This document shows positions 43,701-54,700 of a stretch of 55,758 nucleotides of DNA, piece after piece; position 1 is the first letter of the stretch, and each line of letters begins with the position of its first letter. The notes under the pieces are model-generated. The model saw only the letters and a list, made by a program, of their open reading frames with translations, was not told the origin of the DNA and did not search any database. This stretch comes from Treponema sp. (lineage in GTDB: Bacteria; Spirochaetota; Spirochaetia; Treponematales; Breznakiellaceae), in the NCBI GenBank assembly GCA_009784775.1, contig WQXQ01000003.1:1-55758 (forward strand), in the 5' to 3' direction. Made by a program: the position numbers and the translations under genes.

Positions 43701-46700
43701 GTTGCCAAAACTGGTTTCAACGCCAAAACCCAGCGCCATATTTTTGACAATGAAATTGGTGTTCAGATAACCGGACGCATTGGTACTGACCTCGTATTGT
43801 CTGGATACTGATTCATCATCTTCAAAACCTGAGAATGCCGCGCCTTCACCCACATTGCTGGTGCGCAGGCTTATCCGGTCAATTTTGGGATAATTGTTCA
43901 TGACCACTATGTCCTGCTGGTAATAACTGGCATTACCGGCGGTGTCAATAACCAGATAGTTCAGATAGATTAATCCATCCGGCATATTCGTTGTATCGGC
44001 CTCAAAGCTCCAGGTAATATCCTCATTATTCCCGCTGTTCGACTGCCACATCATCCTGTTTTCCTGTTTGGCGGCGTTCGATTCATTAATTATCTTTACA
44101 TATTCATTGCCTACAAGCCCGGAACCGGGATTGGGATAGGTGCGGGTTTCGGGAATACCCTGACTGCCAATAACAATGGTGCCTGCCCTTTCAGAACCTG
44201 CTTCATACAGGCTGGAGGTTGTGCGCCCTTCCATTGCCGTCATTGCCAATGTGGAAACACTCAGCGCAGGGGTGTCTTTGGCATTCATGTTAATGTAGCC
44301 GCTATTACCGCTCGAATGCTGGGTAAACCATGCGTAAACGGTTTTTATATTGCGATTGATCGGCTGCGAGGCATTTTCCAGTCCCGGCCGTATGTTCAGG
44401 TTTCCTTGATAGTCAAAAACCCTGCCCATGAATGTTTCATTGGAGCCTGCCACTTTACCCCGCGTTCTTATTTTTTCCTGATCAGCTACCGGCGCAAAGT
44501 TATCGATGTTTACTTCAAAGATATATTCAGCCTGTCCGGGCGGATCCACATTGTCGCGGATGCGGATGGCAATGGTATATCTGCCGCCCAGGTGTCTCCA
44601 TTCTCCATCCCGTACTGCCGCAAAGCCATTGGCCGCAGATGGTATAGCCGGATCAAAGGCATAGACCATTTCGGCAGCGGTAAAGCTGGTGGCAAGGCTG
44701 CCATCAAGGGCCTTCAGATGCAGACCCGTTGGCGGAGTAACCGCTGCATTGCCGCGGACATATACCTGCTGCCAGCCGGTATTTTCCGTTTCATTGCGCA
44801 GCTGCATGGCAATTTGCGTAATGGGCGAACCGGCACCGTCCAGTTTTGCTTTAATGGCAAATTTACCATTCAGCAATGTACTGCTGGCATACGGAGCAAA
44901 AGTCCCGCCAACAACACCATCAACACCATCAACACCACTAATGGAATCGATATCCGTATTGATCGCTCGTTCGCTTATGGCCGGGGCGCTGTCTTTCAGG
45001 TAGAACACCCGAATATTCGGCAATGGATTTTCGGGATCGTCTGACGCGCCAATGCTGATACGATTGAAATCGCCGCCGTTTCCGGACGCAAGCATTCCGT
45101 CTAAGACAAACACTTCTACCCATACGCGGATCATGTCGTTAAAGCCCCATTCTTCTATTACTGCATTGATCTCGCTGTGCGCATTGATCATGAAATTCCA
45201 GGGTCTGGTTGCCGCAAGTCCTGTTTCAAAATTGGCCCGGTACCAGCCGGTAGTTTGGTAATCCGACGGCAGTTTGCCATATTCGGGATCCCCACTGGCT
45301 ACAGGGGTTAGACCGGGTACTATAATGATCTGGTCATCAATAGGAGCGGTAACCTGCCAACCTGGCGCGGTACTTTGCGTATTATCTACTTTAACGCGGT
45401 AGAGCACTTCCTTGACGCTCCGGTTATCGCTGGCCATGCCATCAACACTGACCACACCGCCTCTTGCCTCGGTTTGAGGGGTATTATTCTGCGGGTTAAT
45501 GAAGACAGTGCTGGGAATGTCGCCGTTGGGATATATCCATATATCGTGGGAGAAATAATTCACATTGCCAACGGTATCAACAACCCGAATCCACAGCGGC
45601 AGATTGTACAGACCATCCATCGGACCATCTGTTACTTTCTGCGTTATCCAAACACCACCACCGTTATTATAACTGGTTCCTCCTGTTTTTAGGACTGCAC
45701 CTGGTTTGGTGTAATATACCAGGCCGCCATCCCTTGCCGGTGTTGCCACTGTTGCCAATGTCCAGCTTAACAGATCGGGGTTTGCCGGAATGTCGGCAAA
45801 CCCGGGCGGGAGAAGTCCGCCGGCGGTGCCTGAGGTAGCGTACGCATATTTGAACCAGTTATTGTCATTCCTTTCCGCAGCAGCGTCGAATGCGTCATTA
45901 TTGGCTGTGCCGCCCGCATCGGTTCCGGATCCCAGCGCCGCATTAATTACTTGTGTTTGGCTGGGGATGCTTGCGCCCACATCACCGATCGCGCCCAGAT
46001 ACCCCAGGTGGTACCAGATGCCGGCAACACCGCTGGCGCTGCCGGAAACACCGGTATCCTCGGTTACGCCCGATATCTCAAAGTCTTCGCCGCCAAAGAT
46101 AACTTGTTCCTGCCGCGGCCATTCAACTCTGCCGGTGGGCAGCGTATTATCCAGGGTAATGGTACGATCCCGTGTCTGTTTCCCGCCCGCCAAATCCGTT
46201 ATGGTAAAGCTGATCTTATAGTTACCATCGCTCCAGCTGGTTGGGAAGTCAATTTCCGCAGCCCAGTCCCAGGTATCCCCGTATGAAGCTTCTGGCCAGG
46301 GAATGGTCTGTTCAGAACGTTCAACACCGCCAAAACTGACGCTTACCACCAGTTTATCAAAGCTATTATTACTGGTCGCTGTTCCCGCAAATGCCAATTT
46401 GCCATTGGAGACCCGTGAGGAGAAATTGCGGTTACTGGTATCATCAAGATCCAGCACCGGCGCGTTAACTGCATAGAAGAAATAATAATAATCGGAATAA
46501 TCGGCGTTACCGTCATTGCCGGTAGTCCAGTTAAATGCAGTGTCATCTATAATGGCAGAATCTTTTGCCCGTAACCGGATACGGTAGAAGCCATCGGTCA
46601 GACCGGTGGCAGCGCCGACGGGCTGGAGCCAGGTTTTTTCCTGCAGCCGCTCGCCGGGTGCCAGTATTTCTGTCCAGTCCTGCAATTGCGTCCATGGATT

Positions 46701-49700
46701 ACTCGCGGCCGCATAATCGAATCGTTCGATGCGCCACTGGACCGATGTAAGGTTACTGTGCGTATCACTGATAGTGCCCTGAATCGGCGCAGTTGCACTC
46801 CTGAATACAACGGGAGTCACGCCGGGAGCCACTCCTCCGGGACTAAGGTCATCTCTTGATTCCGGAGTCATATCAACAACAGCAAATTCCGGTTTTACCG
46901 TATCAATGGTAAAGGTCCATGTCCGGGGCTCTGCTTCCAAATCAATATCCACGCCGACAGGCGTTAATACCAGTTCATAGATTCCGCTGGTCATTGGATC
47001 GGTATCAACCTTGCCAACCGCGCTATTGACCATTGCTCTGGTAATAGCCAGATTGGTCCATGTCAGTTCTTCCATATCACCGGCAGCATTACCGGTAAAA
47101 TCCCAATCACCACTAGTTCCCAAAGACAGAACCGGCGACATGGTATTGCCCTGCCGAAGTCGCAATTCTGCATTCTGCAGATTAGCTCCCCACGCCTTGC
47201 CGCTTATCGTAAAGAGAGTGCCGGCTTTGTCTCCGTATACCGCATTGGGGGTAAACCCGGTTAAATCAACAGACGGCGGAGCGGAGCTAATCCTGAAACC
47301 ATAGAATATGGGGTCGCCGTCTTCGTCTTCATAGTCAATAGCGTTTTCTCGTTCATCAGCTACGGTAAACCGTATGCTATAGATGCCATCGGGGAGCGGC
47401 GTTCCATCGTGCCTGCCGGTATCGGTAAGGTACACTGTCCAGCGAACGCTTTTGCCGCTGCCGGTGAATACCGCTCGTCCAGCATTGTAGGTGTCAACCG
47501 GATCACCTTTCAAACCGTAGCTAAACGATGCGATATCAATGTCAGAAATATCATCATCAAAAGTACCAATCAGCATGGGCGGCGTACCGCCCCGTTGATA
47601 CTGAATGATCGGTATCGAATAGTAGCCCGCCCATGCCCGTTTTGCCTCATAGGATGACTCCCACCAATCATGGGGAAGACGTTCCGCATCAATACTGGTA
47701 AAACTGAAATCCGGCGGATCGATATCCATGATAAAGTCGTAACGCCTGTCGCCCGTTTTGCCGCTATCGTCATAGACCATAAAGATAAGGGTATTGCTGC
47801 CCGACTGCAGTGTTAACGTATTATAGAACCGATCAGCTGTTATCTCGAACGTTATCCTTAAACCATTGTGTCCGGGCTCGGCAGGAATATTAACCGTTAT
47901 ACCAGACAGTTCTCCGTCCAATATAAACCGTTCCGGCTGCTCGCCTTCCAGGTAGTAGTCAAAATAATATTTGCCGTCTTCGGTCAGACTCAGGTTGGCA
48001 TCTTCCATGTAGCCGCTCAGCGTAAAGTCTTTATCAAAGCTCAAGCCATGAATTTCCGGCGGCAATGTATCGTAGATAAAGGAGAAGACATCGGATGTAC
48101 GCGACACACGGTAATCGTCTTTATTGGTGACAGAGGGATCCTGCGCCAAAACCCACGCGCCGTTGTGCAATACCGGTTTATTAAAATAACTGTCGGTCGC
48201 GGTGATTCTATAATATTTATGACCGTCAGTATTAAAAATGGTATCACGGAACAGGGGAATACTTCTAAGCGGTATCGCAATGTTAAGATTTTTGCCTGAA
48301 GCGGCAAAATTACCAACGGGAGCAATTTGTTCCGGAGTCCAGGTGGTACCGTCATTGCTCATTGCTATTTTGATTGAATCCGGCAGAATCTCGCCGCCGG
48401 CAATAACAAAACCGTCATCCTCGAACACCATACCGCTGACCGTTAATCGGGATTCGGAATCGCCGATTACCATTAACGATGACGGGGTCATGGAGCCGAA
48501 CCAGGGTTTATCCTGATCATCCAGAATATAAATCGTCTGCTGGTGGCGGGTATCAAGTTCGTTTATATTGCCCGCCGAGTCCCTTGCCAATACATGGAGC
48601 CGGTACTCACCGTCCTCAAGTTTGGGACCAAACAATCCGGCGGCATCAATATACTGTACCGCGCCAAAGTCGCCTCTTATTTCCCCGTATCTGATAGTAG
48701 TCTCGTCATAAGCTGCCGCTCCGCGGGGATACGCATTAAAACTTGCCACTTGTCCCCAGAGCGGTTCTTCTGCATTCAGGGTGCTGCCTTCGACTGCGCT
48801 TATATTTGCCTTAAGCAGCCACCAGCGAACTTCGGTTACTTCAAAGTTGTCGGTAGCGATAACGCGGAAAGCAAGTGTCCCATTGCTCAAACGATCTTTG
48901 TTCGCGACAGGGTCTGACGAAGAAACCGCAGGTATTGTTACGCTGTCGGTAATGCCGGGTATATCGCGTACAAAGGTTTCGATATTCTGCCGCATACCCA
49001 CGCTGGGAGGTTCTTCGTCCAGATTGTACTTTAGTTCCGCCATTTGGGAATTACCAAAGCGGTCGGCAATACTGAATGTGATAACGTATCGTCCCGAAGG
49101 AAGATTCATGTTTATGATGGGGATTTCAAAGGCACATTCCCACTGCGCAGTGCTGGTGGAATTTCCTCTTCGTATATCGCCCACGTTCACGGCCGCATCA
49201 AAATCCGGATCGGCAGTACCTGCGTCGCCGGTTAAACGTATACTGTTTTTTATGAAATCCGGATCAAAAGGACCGTTTTGGTCGGATACTATTCCTTCTA
49301 TGGTCACACCGGTCGATGACATATAACCGCCTGAACGGGGCATTACATCGCTTATTTCGGGACGGATTGTGTCGACGACAACCCAGAAACTGGTACTTGC
49401 CGTTGCTTTTTGGGGATCGTCACCCGACATTCCCAGCTTAAATGCGGGGTCGTCCGCTATTTCGATGGTGATTTCATATATGCCGTCGGGCAGGCTGACG
49501 GCGCTGGAACCTGGTGTCAGCGCATCCAGCAACATTCTTTGGGTTATTATACCCGCCTGTTCCGTTATCCTTCGCCCATTCGGTTCGTAGGAAAAAACTT
49601 GTCTTATTGCGGCATTGCTTAACGGAAACCGCTCACCGGCGACGATGGTTCCATTGACCAATGTGGAGCCGGCAATAGAAATTTTGACAGCATCTATATC

Positions 49701-51740
49701 AAGGCTGTCATCGTCCCGTATCCGGAAATTAATCGTTGTGGTGGTGCCCAGTCTGTTTCGGACAGCGCCGTTGGTATCGACAAATCCGTTTTCTGTTCCA
49801 TCGGCTGCCTGATTGGGATCGGTGACCTTATCGGTAAACAGGCCGGCGCTAAAGTCAAAGACAGGGAAGTCGCTGCGGTGATCTACTTCGAGTTTAATAC
49901 TGGTATGCCCCACATTAAACGCATTGTCACGGGCAAATACATACAGATAGTATTCGCCGTCCGGCAAGGCGTCCAGTTCATCTGCAAGAGCACTGTCATA
50001 ATCAGCTTCACTGGTAATTTCAGTATTAACCGGAGAGGTCTTAAATGTACAAGTGCCGCCAAAAATCGGTCCGTGCTTAAGCGCGGTTATTCCCGGTATA
50101 TCCAAATCGTCCGTTGCGGCTGCCGGAACCGGCGGCCACCAGTTATTGGCAATAAGCCCGTCCAATGCCGTCTTATCCGCCTCGCTTACCAGTATGTAGC
50201 GCTGTTCAAAGCCAAATGCGGAACTTGCCGGATTCTGGAAATAGGGTTCTATTGCCCTGCGCAAACCGGAATCCTGCGATCTGGAATCTTCAAAACGGAA
50301 TCGGGGGGTAATGACCCCGTTTACCACGGCATCATCGGTCAGATTCTGAATTTCCACTGCGGGCGGTCCAAAATCAAGCTGCACAAAGCAGAGCAAGGGC
50401 GCGTCCGCCAGAGTGCCGCCGCTGCTGGCGGCAGATACGGTAATGCGGTATGTTCCTTCGGACAATGTGCCGCTATTATGGTCATAGGTAAAAATAAAGG
50501 TACGAGTACCGGGAAGATTCGGATCATTGTCGCTGGAAGTCCAGGTAACACTTACGGGCGGATCCCATTCCATTGTCGCAGCGCTAATGCCTTCGGGATG
50601 GGAAGCCTTTACCCTCAGGGTAAAATCGCCGTTTTTGGTTACCGACAGTTTGTGTACATAGGGATGAGCGCGGGTATCGTCAATGTCAAGCATACCGTAC
50701 GCGCCGTTATCCCAATTGTCTAAATCTTCCAGCCCCCACAGTTCTACCGTGGGAGGAACCTGTTCATCGGGATTGATATAGAATAATACATACCGGTTTT
50801 CCTTTTCGAAATCCGGATTGGCTGCAAGTTCGTCCCAATTTGCCCAGGAATCGCGGGGATAGTAAAACTCGGTGCCATCTTCACTTTGCGCCCGTATTTC
50901 GAATCCATAATATTTGCCGGCATCTGAGGGAAGCTCATAGGTAAACATATAATTACCCGATTCCAGCTCAAACAGCGGCCCGCCGCCAAAGGTTAACGGT
51001 ACCCAGGGCTTTTCTGTTTCACTGGGCCATACTCCCGGCTGATAACCAGAAGCGCCGACTTCCCACAGACGAATCTGCGGAGGGAATTTTCCATTTGCCT
51101 CGGTTCCCCGGTATATACCTCTGTCATCGCGGATGGTACCAATCACGGAAACATCGCGATCAATGCGGCGGTCATAAGCGCTGGCGGGCAGCGTATCAAT
51201 AACGCCAAAATTCAGATTAACGCCGCCCAGTTTACCTGTCTCGTTGCTCTGACCCCGATCCACCACCGGCATGGATACGCTAATCGCCGGCGGCGCGTTT
51301 TTAATATTAAACAGTATCTCGTCTGTTTCGGCGGTTTTGCCTGCCGCATCCAGCGCCCTCACCTGCACCTTTAATTCGCCGTCTGCAAATTTGGTGGTAT
51401 CAACAGGCCAGTTCCAGGTACCGTTGCTGTTCAGGTTTACCCGCGTGTATTCCCGCAAATAGTCCTCATCGTCAGAATTCTTGACATTGGGACTGCTGGT
51501 TATGCGAATCCACACTGAGTCCAGTTTATAGTCGTCTTCGGCAAAACCCGTAAATGTCCGGTTCCCGCCGAAAATGTATTCACCGGCGCCCGGGCTGTCC
51601 AGCCTGACCGTAGGGGGTCTGGTATCCACAATGGGACCAAGGCCGGACTTAAACGGCTGCTCGCAGGCAAGCGCGAGGGCTATGACGATTACCCCAAAAC
51701 CAATTTTTTTCACGATATTCATGGTTATATTCCTTTTCAT
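40743..51740 (-). CDS. Giant Ig-rich lipoprotein with C-terminal IPT-like and beta-propeller-like regions (3665 residues)
   Basis: A single frame of 3665 residues, by far the largest gene here. The signal peptide ends in the lipobox LALAC followed by EQPFKSG. From about 40 to 3000 it is a long chain of Ig-like modules, many opening with P-x-(V/I)-x-(L/I) and containing G-x-(I/V)-x-D turns and Y-x-(I/L)-x-(I/V)-x-(A/V)-x-D strands typical of Big-type stalks. Near residue 3047 an IPT-like segment begins with PYITGFERETPRF. The last 480 residues repeat motifs such as PIIAYYDEANDTVRLVY and NPWIVYADTSR, suggesting a beta-propeller. The DFNRTRGGLFN motif is shared with the upstream gene. The ATG at 51740 has AAGGGG and a lipoprotein signal; a second ATG at 51722 is possible. 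The function is unknown; an adhesin or S-layer-like fibre is a guess. Confidence 0.82.
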   Translation of the reverse strand: MKRNITMNIVKKIGFGVIVIALALACEQPFKSGLGPIVDTRPPTVRLDSPGAGEYIFGGNRTFTGFAEDDYKLDSVWIRITSSPNVKNSDDEDYLREYTRVNLNSNGTWNWPVDTTKFADGELKVQVRALDAAGKTAETDEILFNIKNAPPAISVSMPVVDRGQSNETGKLGGVNLNFGVIDTLPASAYDRRIDRDVSVIGTIRDDRGIYRGTEANGKFPPQIRLWEVGASGYQPGVWPSETEKPWVPLTFGGGPLFELESGNYMFTYELPSDAGKYYGFEIRAQSEDGTEFYYPRDSWANWDELAANPDFEKENRYVLFYINPDEQVPPTVELWGLEDLDNWDNGAYGMLDIDDTRAHPYVHKLSVTKNGDFTLRVKASHPEGISAATMEWDPPVSVTWTSSDNDPNLPGTRTFIFTYDHNSGTLSEGTYRITVSAASSGGTLADAPLLCFVQLDFGPPAVEIQNLTDDAVVNGVITPRFRFEDSRSQDSGLRRAIEPYFQNPASSAFGFEQRYILVSEADKTALDGLIANNWWPPVPAAATDDLDIPGITALKHGPIFGGTCTFKTSPVNTEITSEADYDSALADELDALPDGEYYLYVFARDNAFNVGHTSIKLEVDHRSDFPVFDFSAGLFTDKVTDPNQAADGTENGFVDTNGAVRNRLGTTTTINFRIRDDDSLDIDAVKISIAGSTLVNGTIVAGERFPLSNAAIRQVFSYEPNGRRITEQAGIITQRMLLDALTPGSSAVSLPDGIYEITIEIADDPAFKLGMSGDDPQKATASTSFWVVVDTIRPEISDVMPRSGGYMSSTGVTIEGIVSDQNGPFDPDFIKNSIRLTGDAGTADPDFDAAVNVGDIRRGNSTSTAQWECAFEIPIINMNLPSGRYVITFSIADRFGNSQMAELKYNLDEEPPSVGMRQNIETFVRDIPGITDSVTIPAVSSSDPVANKDRLSNGTLAFRVIATDNFEVTEVRWWLLKANISAVEGSTLNAEEPLWGQVASFNAYPRGAAAYDETTIRYGEIRGDFGAVQYIDAAGLFGPKLEDGEYRLHVLARDSAGNINELDTRHQQTIYILDDQDKPWFGSMTPSSLMVIGDSESRLTVSGMVFEDDGFVIAGGEILPDSIKIAMSNDGTTWTPEQIAPVGNFAASGKNLNIAIPLRSIPLFRDTIFNTDGHKYYRITATDSYFNKPVLHNGAWVLAQDPSVTNKDDYRVSRTSDVFSFIYDTLPPEIHGLSFDKDFTLSGYMEDANLSLTEDGKYYFDYYLEGEQPERFILDGELSGITVNIPAEPGHNGLRITFEITADRFYNTLTLQSGSNTLIFMVYDDSGKTGDRRYDFIMDIDPPDFSFTSIDAERLPHDWWESSYEAKRAWAGYYSIPIIQYQRGGTPPMLIGTFDDDISDIDIASFSYGLKGDPVDTYNAGRAVFTGSGKSVRWTVYLTDTGRHDGTPLPDGIYSIRFTVADERENAIDYEDEDGDPIFYGFRISSAPPSVDLTGFTPNAVYGDKAGTLFTISGKAWGANLQNAELRLRQGNTMSPVLSLGTSGDWDFTGNAAGDMEELTWTNLAITRAMVNSAVGKVDTDPMTSGIYELVLTPVGVDIDLEAEPRTWTFTIDTVKPEFAVVDMTPESRDDLSPGGVAPGVTPVVFRSATAPIQGTISDTHSNLTSVQWRIERFDYAAASNPWTQLQDWTEILAPGERLQEKTWLQPVGAATGLTDGFYRIRLRAKDSAIIDDTAFNWTTGNDGNADYSDYYYFFYAVNAPVLDLDDTSNRNFSSRVSNGKLAFAGTATSNNSFDKLVVSVSFGGVERSEQTIPWPEASYGDTWDWAAEIDFPTSWSDGNYKISFTITDLAGGKQTRDRTITLDNTLPTGRVEWPRQEQVIFGGEDFEISGVTEDTGVSGSASGVAGIWYHLGYLGAIGDVGASIPSQTQVINAALGSGTDAGGTANNDAFDAAAERNDNNWFKYAYATSGTAGGLLPPGFADIPANPDLLSWTLATVATPARDGGLVYYTKPGAVLKTGGTSYNNGGGVWITQKVTDGPMDGLYNLPLWIRVVDTVGNVNYFSHDIWIYPNGDIPSTVFINPQNNTPQTEARGGVVSVDGMASDNRSVKEVLYRVKVDNTQSTAPGWQVTAPIDDQIIIVPGLTPVASGDPEYGKLPSDYQTTGWYRANFETGLAATRPWNFMINAHSEINAVIEEWGFNDMIRVWVEVFVLDGMLASGNGGDFNRISIGASDDPENPLPNIRVFYLKDSAPAISERAINTDIDSISGVDGVDGVVGGTFAPYASSTLLNGKFAIKAKLDGAGSPITQIAMQLRNETENTGWQQVYVRGNAAVTPPTGLHLKALDGSLATSFTAAEMVYAFDPAIPSAANGFAAVRDGEWRHLGGRYTIAIRIRDNVDPPGQAEYIFEVNIDNFAPVADQEKIRTRGKVAGSNETFMGRVFDYQGNLNIRPGLENASQPINRNIKTVYAWFTQHSSGNSGYINMNAKDTPALSVSTLAMTAMEGRTTSSLYEAGSERAGTIVIGSQGIPETRTYPNPGSGLVGNEYVKIINESNAAKQENRMMWQSNSGNNEDITWSFEADTTNMPDGLIYLNYLVIDTAGNASYYQQDIVVMNNYPKIDRISLRTSNVGEGAAFSGFEDDESVSRQYEVSTNASGYLNTNFIVKNMALGFGVETSFGNGDLHYRVQHVARQRIQLNRANLDDMAAKWPPDSENPGKPKYLNLYTIETNSGMNDAQWTALGAVLGNAVGTHFVFQADEDTVAQLTESGFLNSYVWAYTLLGENLSQEWLNSGNTIYDDDDHLRFDGNTYFGDGPGFINETEAGQTAFFLIKVWDSVDTRPTSTEDDMLYDAVVVGMQIFLHDQTAPVITLHPLNPDTIMDVVRNNIDPADRLLTRDNAADPINIDFNRTRGGLFNVGTERNPIKSGYIDVPASGNDKVSGKVILRGRVADNQLIDTISIQIGSNPVKTILELEDGIMVPSDGVLAYVTETLHWQTGHIVEWAYVWDTEEEPSSAGVPVTGLNIIVRANDRKNNASNFTKTVDIVPYITGFERETPRFVTRRSRQGWYSFYQGEQNITVLGYNFGAGGSGNAVTMNLFDDTDSFDLAPAHKPNTNAAYSKNLFTFSIPADAKSGRINMSVGSIPVYNHTSDHTNVWNTEASDYISGSELWVNKPYAHIWRSENSSDLPATYFAGSTSLQRPSMSLQYLADGDTGSADRVGRLHGAWAVYGTEGTYYGQNNAGARIDLAAGDAEPFVDPAIDYFNSANAVAANVGIAHVYQIDGQARLGINIRLGTGWATAPGDNSAVNFFTTIGTGLNPSSTDRWQSVRVSMAAPNTSTNASVARRMYVSAYDSVRRSLWFGARVSGSDTAAATATSTPVMLLDGLNGVAINTALDVGDHNYAAPTSGRAGRYTAIDYITLSTGVNRPIIAYYDEANDTVRLVYNHQGDLSLTDANTTQNTTLTTATNWTRRYVFKPTDDFYRGSGTYVSMVVDRNDGVTVHLAFFNRISNSLVYATGRYDGDFTAYTVDNVVSGGTWTDISLDSGANPWIVYADTSRTGNRDGARIAYRDAAAFTRTMNDADGNPITDLAHLTGWEAITMPANYVVNDDRLNIAAWPPRIPAAHTLGTRPTGDLHSWDAAVGYGSDMFRLAYFFKPAAGIMSGW
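44912..44938 (-). repeat. Three tandem 9-base units in the giant gene
   Basis: CAACACCAT occurs twice and CAACACCAC once in direct succession on the plus strand. It codes a Gly-Val-Asp-Gly-Val-Asp-Gly-Val-Val linker. The unit is a multiple of three, so copy change would not shift the frame. Confidence 0.7.
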
Positions 51741-51750
51741 TTCCAGCCCC

Positions 51751-54700
51751 TTATTCCACATAGTACGCAATGCGATAGTAATCCTGACTAAGATAGCCAA
51801 CCGCTCCCTTCCAGAATCTGGCTGCCCCGGTAGCGGTGATATTCCTGGTGGGGAAATTCTCCATACCAAAGCGGGCATCTTCTACCCGGTACATGGTGGG
51901 AATATGCATATTTTCCCAGCCGGCAACTGACACGCCATATATATCCCGATCGTCTTTATAGAATACATCTTCATTCAGGAAGGCTACTTTAACCCCGTCG
52001 CGGGCACCCACCCGGCTTCTGTCCAGATAGGCAATCCAGGGATTGCCGTCCTTGTCCAGTGATATTTCCGCCCGGCTGCCCACGCTGCCCACACTGTCAA
52101 CCACCTGCACTGTATCAAAGACAAAGGTTCTGGCGTCAGTATCAATTTCTCCGCTTATATATACCAGATTGCCGTCTATTGCATTTAACGCGGTGATATG
52201 GGCTATATCAGCACCATTAACCGTATCTATTCTCATACTGACAAATTCACCGGTACCAACACGGTTCAGGTTGCCCTCGGGAATGACATTATCGACTATA
52301 TTCCAGTCATTCGCGACAGTGGGCCTTTCCGAATTGCTGATTGCCATTTTAAGTATCTGGTTCGTTTGGTCATAGTAGGCAATAACCGGATAACCCTCGT
52401 GGGTAACTGCTATGGCGCTGTGATAACCGGCATTGGGGCGATTTGATACACTTACATTATTTCGTTCTGTATAATTGACCACCCTGTCATTAAGAGAAGT
52501 AATAGTAAACACATTGACAGTAAGGGCTTGATTGGTACCGCTAGGTGCCAAGAGGCCGGTAATTGTCCCTGATATTGGGGCGTAAATTAATGTTAGGTTA
52601 GTATTAGTACCAGACCCAAATGTATATATCAGATCACCTTGCGTTACCTCAGCACCGTTAGCGACATGAACTTGCCGAACTTGTCTATTACCAGCGGTAC
52701 CTATGTTACCTGTTCCAATACCATTATTTGCCTGTTGGAGCGTGAATGTCATCGCAGGCGTTTCCCGATCATCCGCATCAAAACCGCCGTCCAGATTAAT
52801 CCATCTTCGGGGCGCGGTAGTGGCATTAATTACACCAGGTAAACCCCGCCGATTATACGCATATTTCATTGCACCGTCTTTACTATCGTAGTAACTCACA
52901 TGAATATGTTCATCATTTTGATCCGCACTAAACCGATGGGTAACAATACGGGGGTTTTTGAACTGGTCGGTGGGTTTAGGGGTTGCAAATGCGCCAGGGG
53001 GATTGGCACTGGCATTGTAATAGGCACTTTCTACATAATAATGCGATGTTGTAGCGCCCATGCCACTTGTAAGAGCAGGGTTAGCGCCATTTGGCCCATG
53101 GACATACAGACCGCCAAGTTGGGCCCATGTTAAATTAGATTGCGCATTGCTTGCCTGGCCTATAATACTGAAAGCGGTAAATTGTTCGCCCCTTTCATTC
53201 ACATAGATGTCGCTGTAGCGGAACGGGTCAATAAATTCAGCAACGCGGGTAGGAGGAGTGCCAGCATTGAAATTATTACTTATCAGGTTAACACCGGTAT
53301 TTTGAGATGTTGGGCTGCTTCCACCTTCGATATGACTTGACCAGAGCTGACCATTAAGCGGATTAATCGACATGGCGGGATAGCCGATATTAAAGGGCTG
53401 GCCGCCATGAGTTGTTTGCATCGTTACCGTAAACCTGCCCCGGTTAATATCGACACCGGTGCCGGTAGCGGTGTTATCATTCGACTGCCAGATATGCACC
53501 ATGGTATAGTCGTCCCACAGGTCGGAGCCGTCTATACCCGGAGAACGTTCGGTGTTCCAGGGCTGGAGGACCGGGCGATCATCTTCATCAAGCCGGTCTG
53601 CAATGGTGTTCACCGCCGCATAGGTGTGAGCGCCGCGGGTAACGGTTAAGGTTACCAGACCGGTGCCGCTTACGGCAGCTGCCGGTACCGTGAAAAACCG
53701 GTAACGGGCTGCATTGTCAGAACTCAATACAAAGTTTGTCACCTGAGTTGCCGTTACCGCAGCGGGAGCGGGATCCGCGGACGCACCGGGCAGGTTAATC
53801 GCCGTAGCCGTAGTGCCTGCGCCGCCCAGGTTAAAGCCGCTGACCACTACGCCTTCCCCGCGGGCAAGCAGGTAGCGGCCCTGGCGGGAACGGGTATCAT
53901 GGGCGAAGTCTGTCTTGTTCCGCTTAAAGCCGGTAATGTACGGCCTAATCTCGACCGCAATTTGATTGTACCGTTTCAGCTCATTCGGGAAATCGGGGTT
54001 AAAATAATTATACGTGTCTACCACAGCACCCGCCTGCGCCATTCCTTCGCTGGCCGCAGGAGCAGTATTCGCGTTATACGCTATAACGCTGACGGTAATA
54101 TCGCCTACCACTGTATTTACGGGAAGGGCCTGGGTATCCCAGAGATACGCCCATTCCACGCGGTGGCGATCCAGTTCGATTTCTTCGGCAAATCGAACTC
54201 TGCCTGTCATAGCGGGCGGTATTACCATGTTGGTAGCAGCGCCGTCGGACGTTAAAATGGTAACGGTATCAGCCGGCACATCGGAGAATCGCAGATCGAT
54301 TCTTCCTATCCGCTGATCGTCTTCGGCATAGCCGCGCAGGATAACCTCGCCGCTGACCGTGTCGGCATCAAAGAAATAATCGGGATCGGCTACCGGCCTG
54401 AATATGGTAGCCTGAGCTTCTGTTAATGCGCCGCCCATTTGAATATTGCTTAAACTGGTGCCTTTCCGCGGTTCAATGTGGCCGGATTTTACCACTTCCC
54501 GCACTGAGTTTTCGTTCCACAGGCCGCCGCGGGTGCGGTTTTCGCCCATGACTGGCTGCAGCGCAGCTGCCTGCCGCGCGGCAGGCGTTGTTCCGGTCAA
54601 TGCCGTATACTGCCCTTCAGTTCCCGGGTTAAGGTCGTAGAGCTGGGCATAGGGTTTCGTTTTGTCATCATTATTGACCCGAATGGAAAGCAGAGCAAAG

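Noticed and set aside
51741-51878. 46-residue upstream extension of the giant lipoprotein
   Set aside because: It overlaps the coding end of the upstream gene, lacks a ribosome site and precedes the true signal peptide that starts at 51740.
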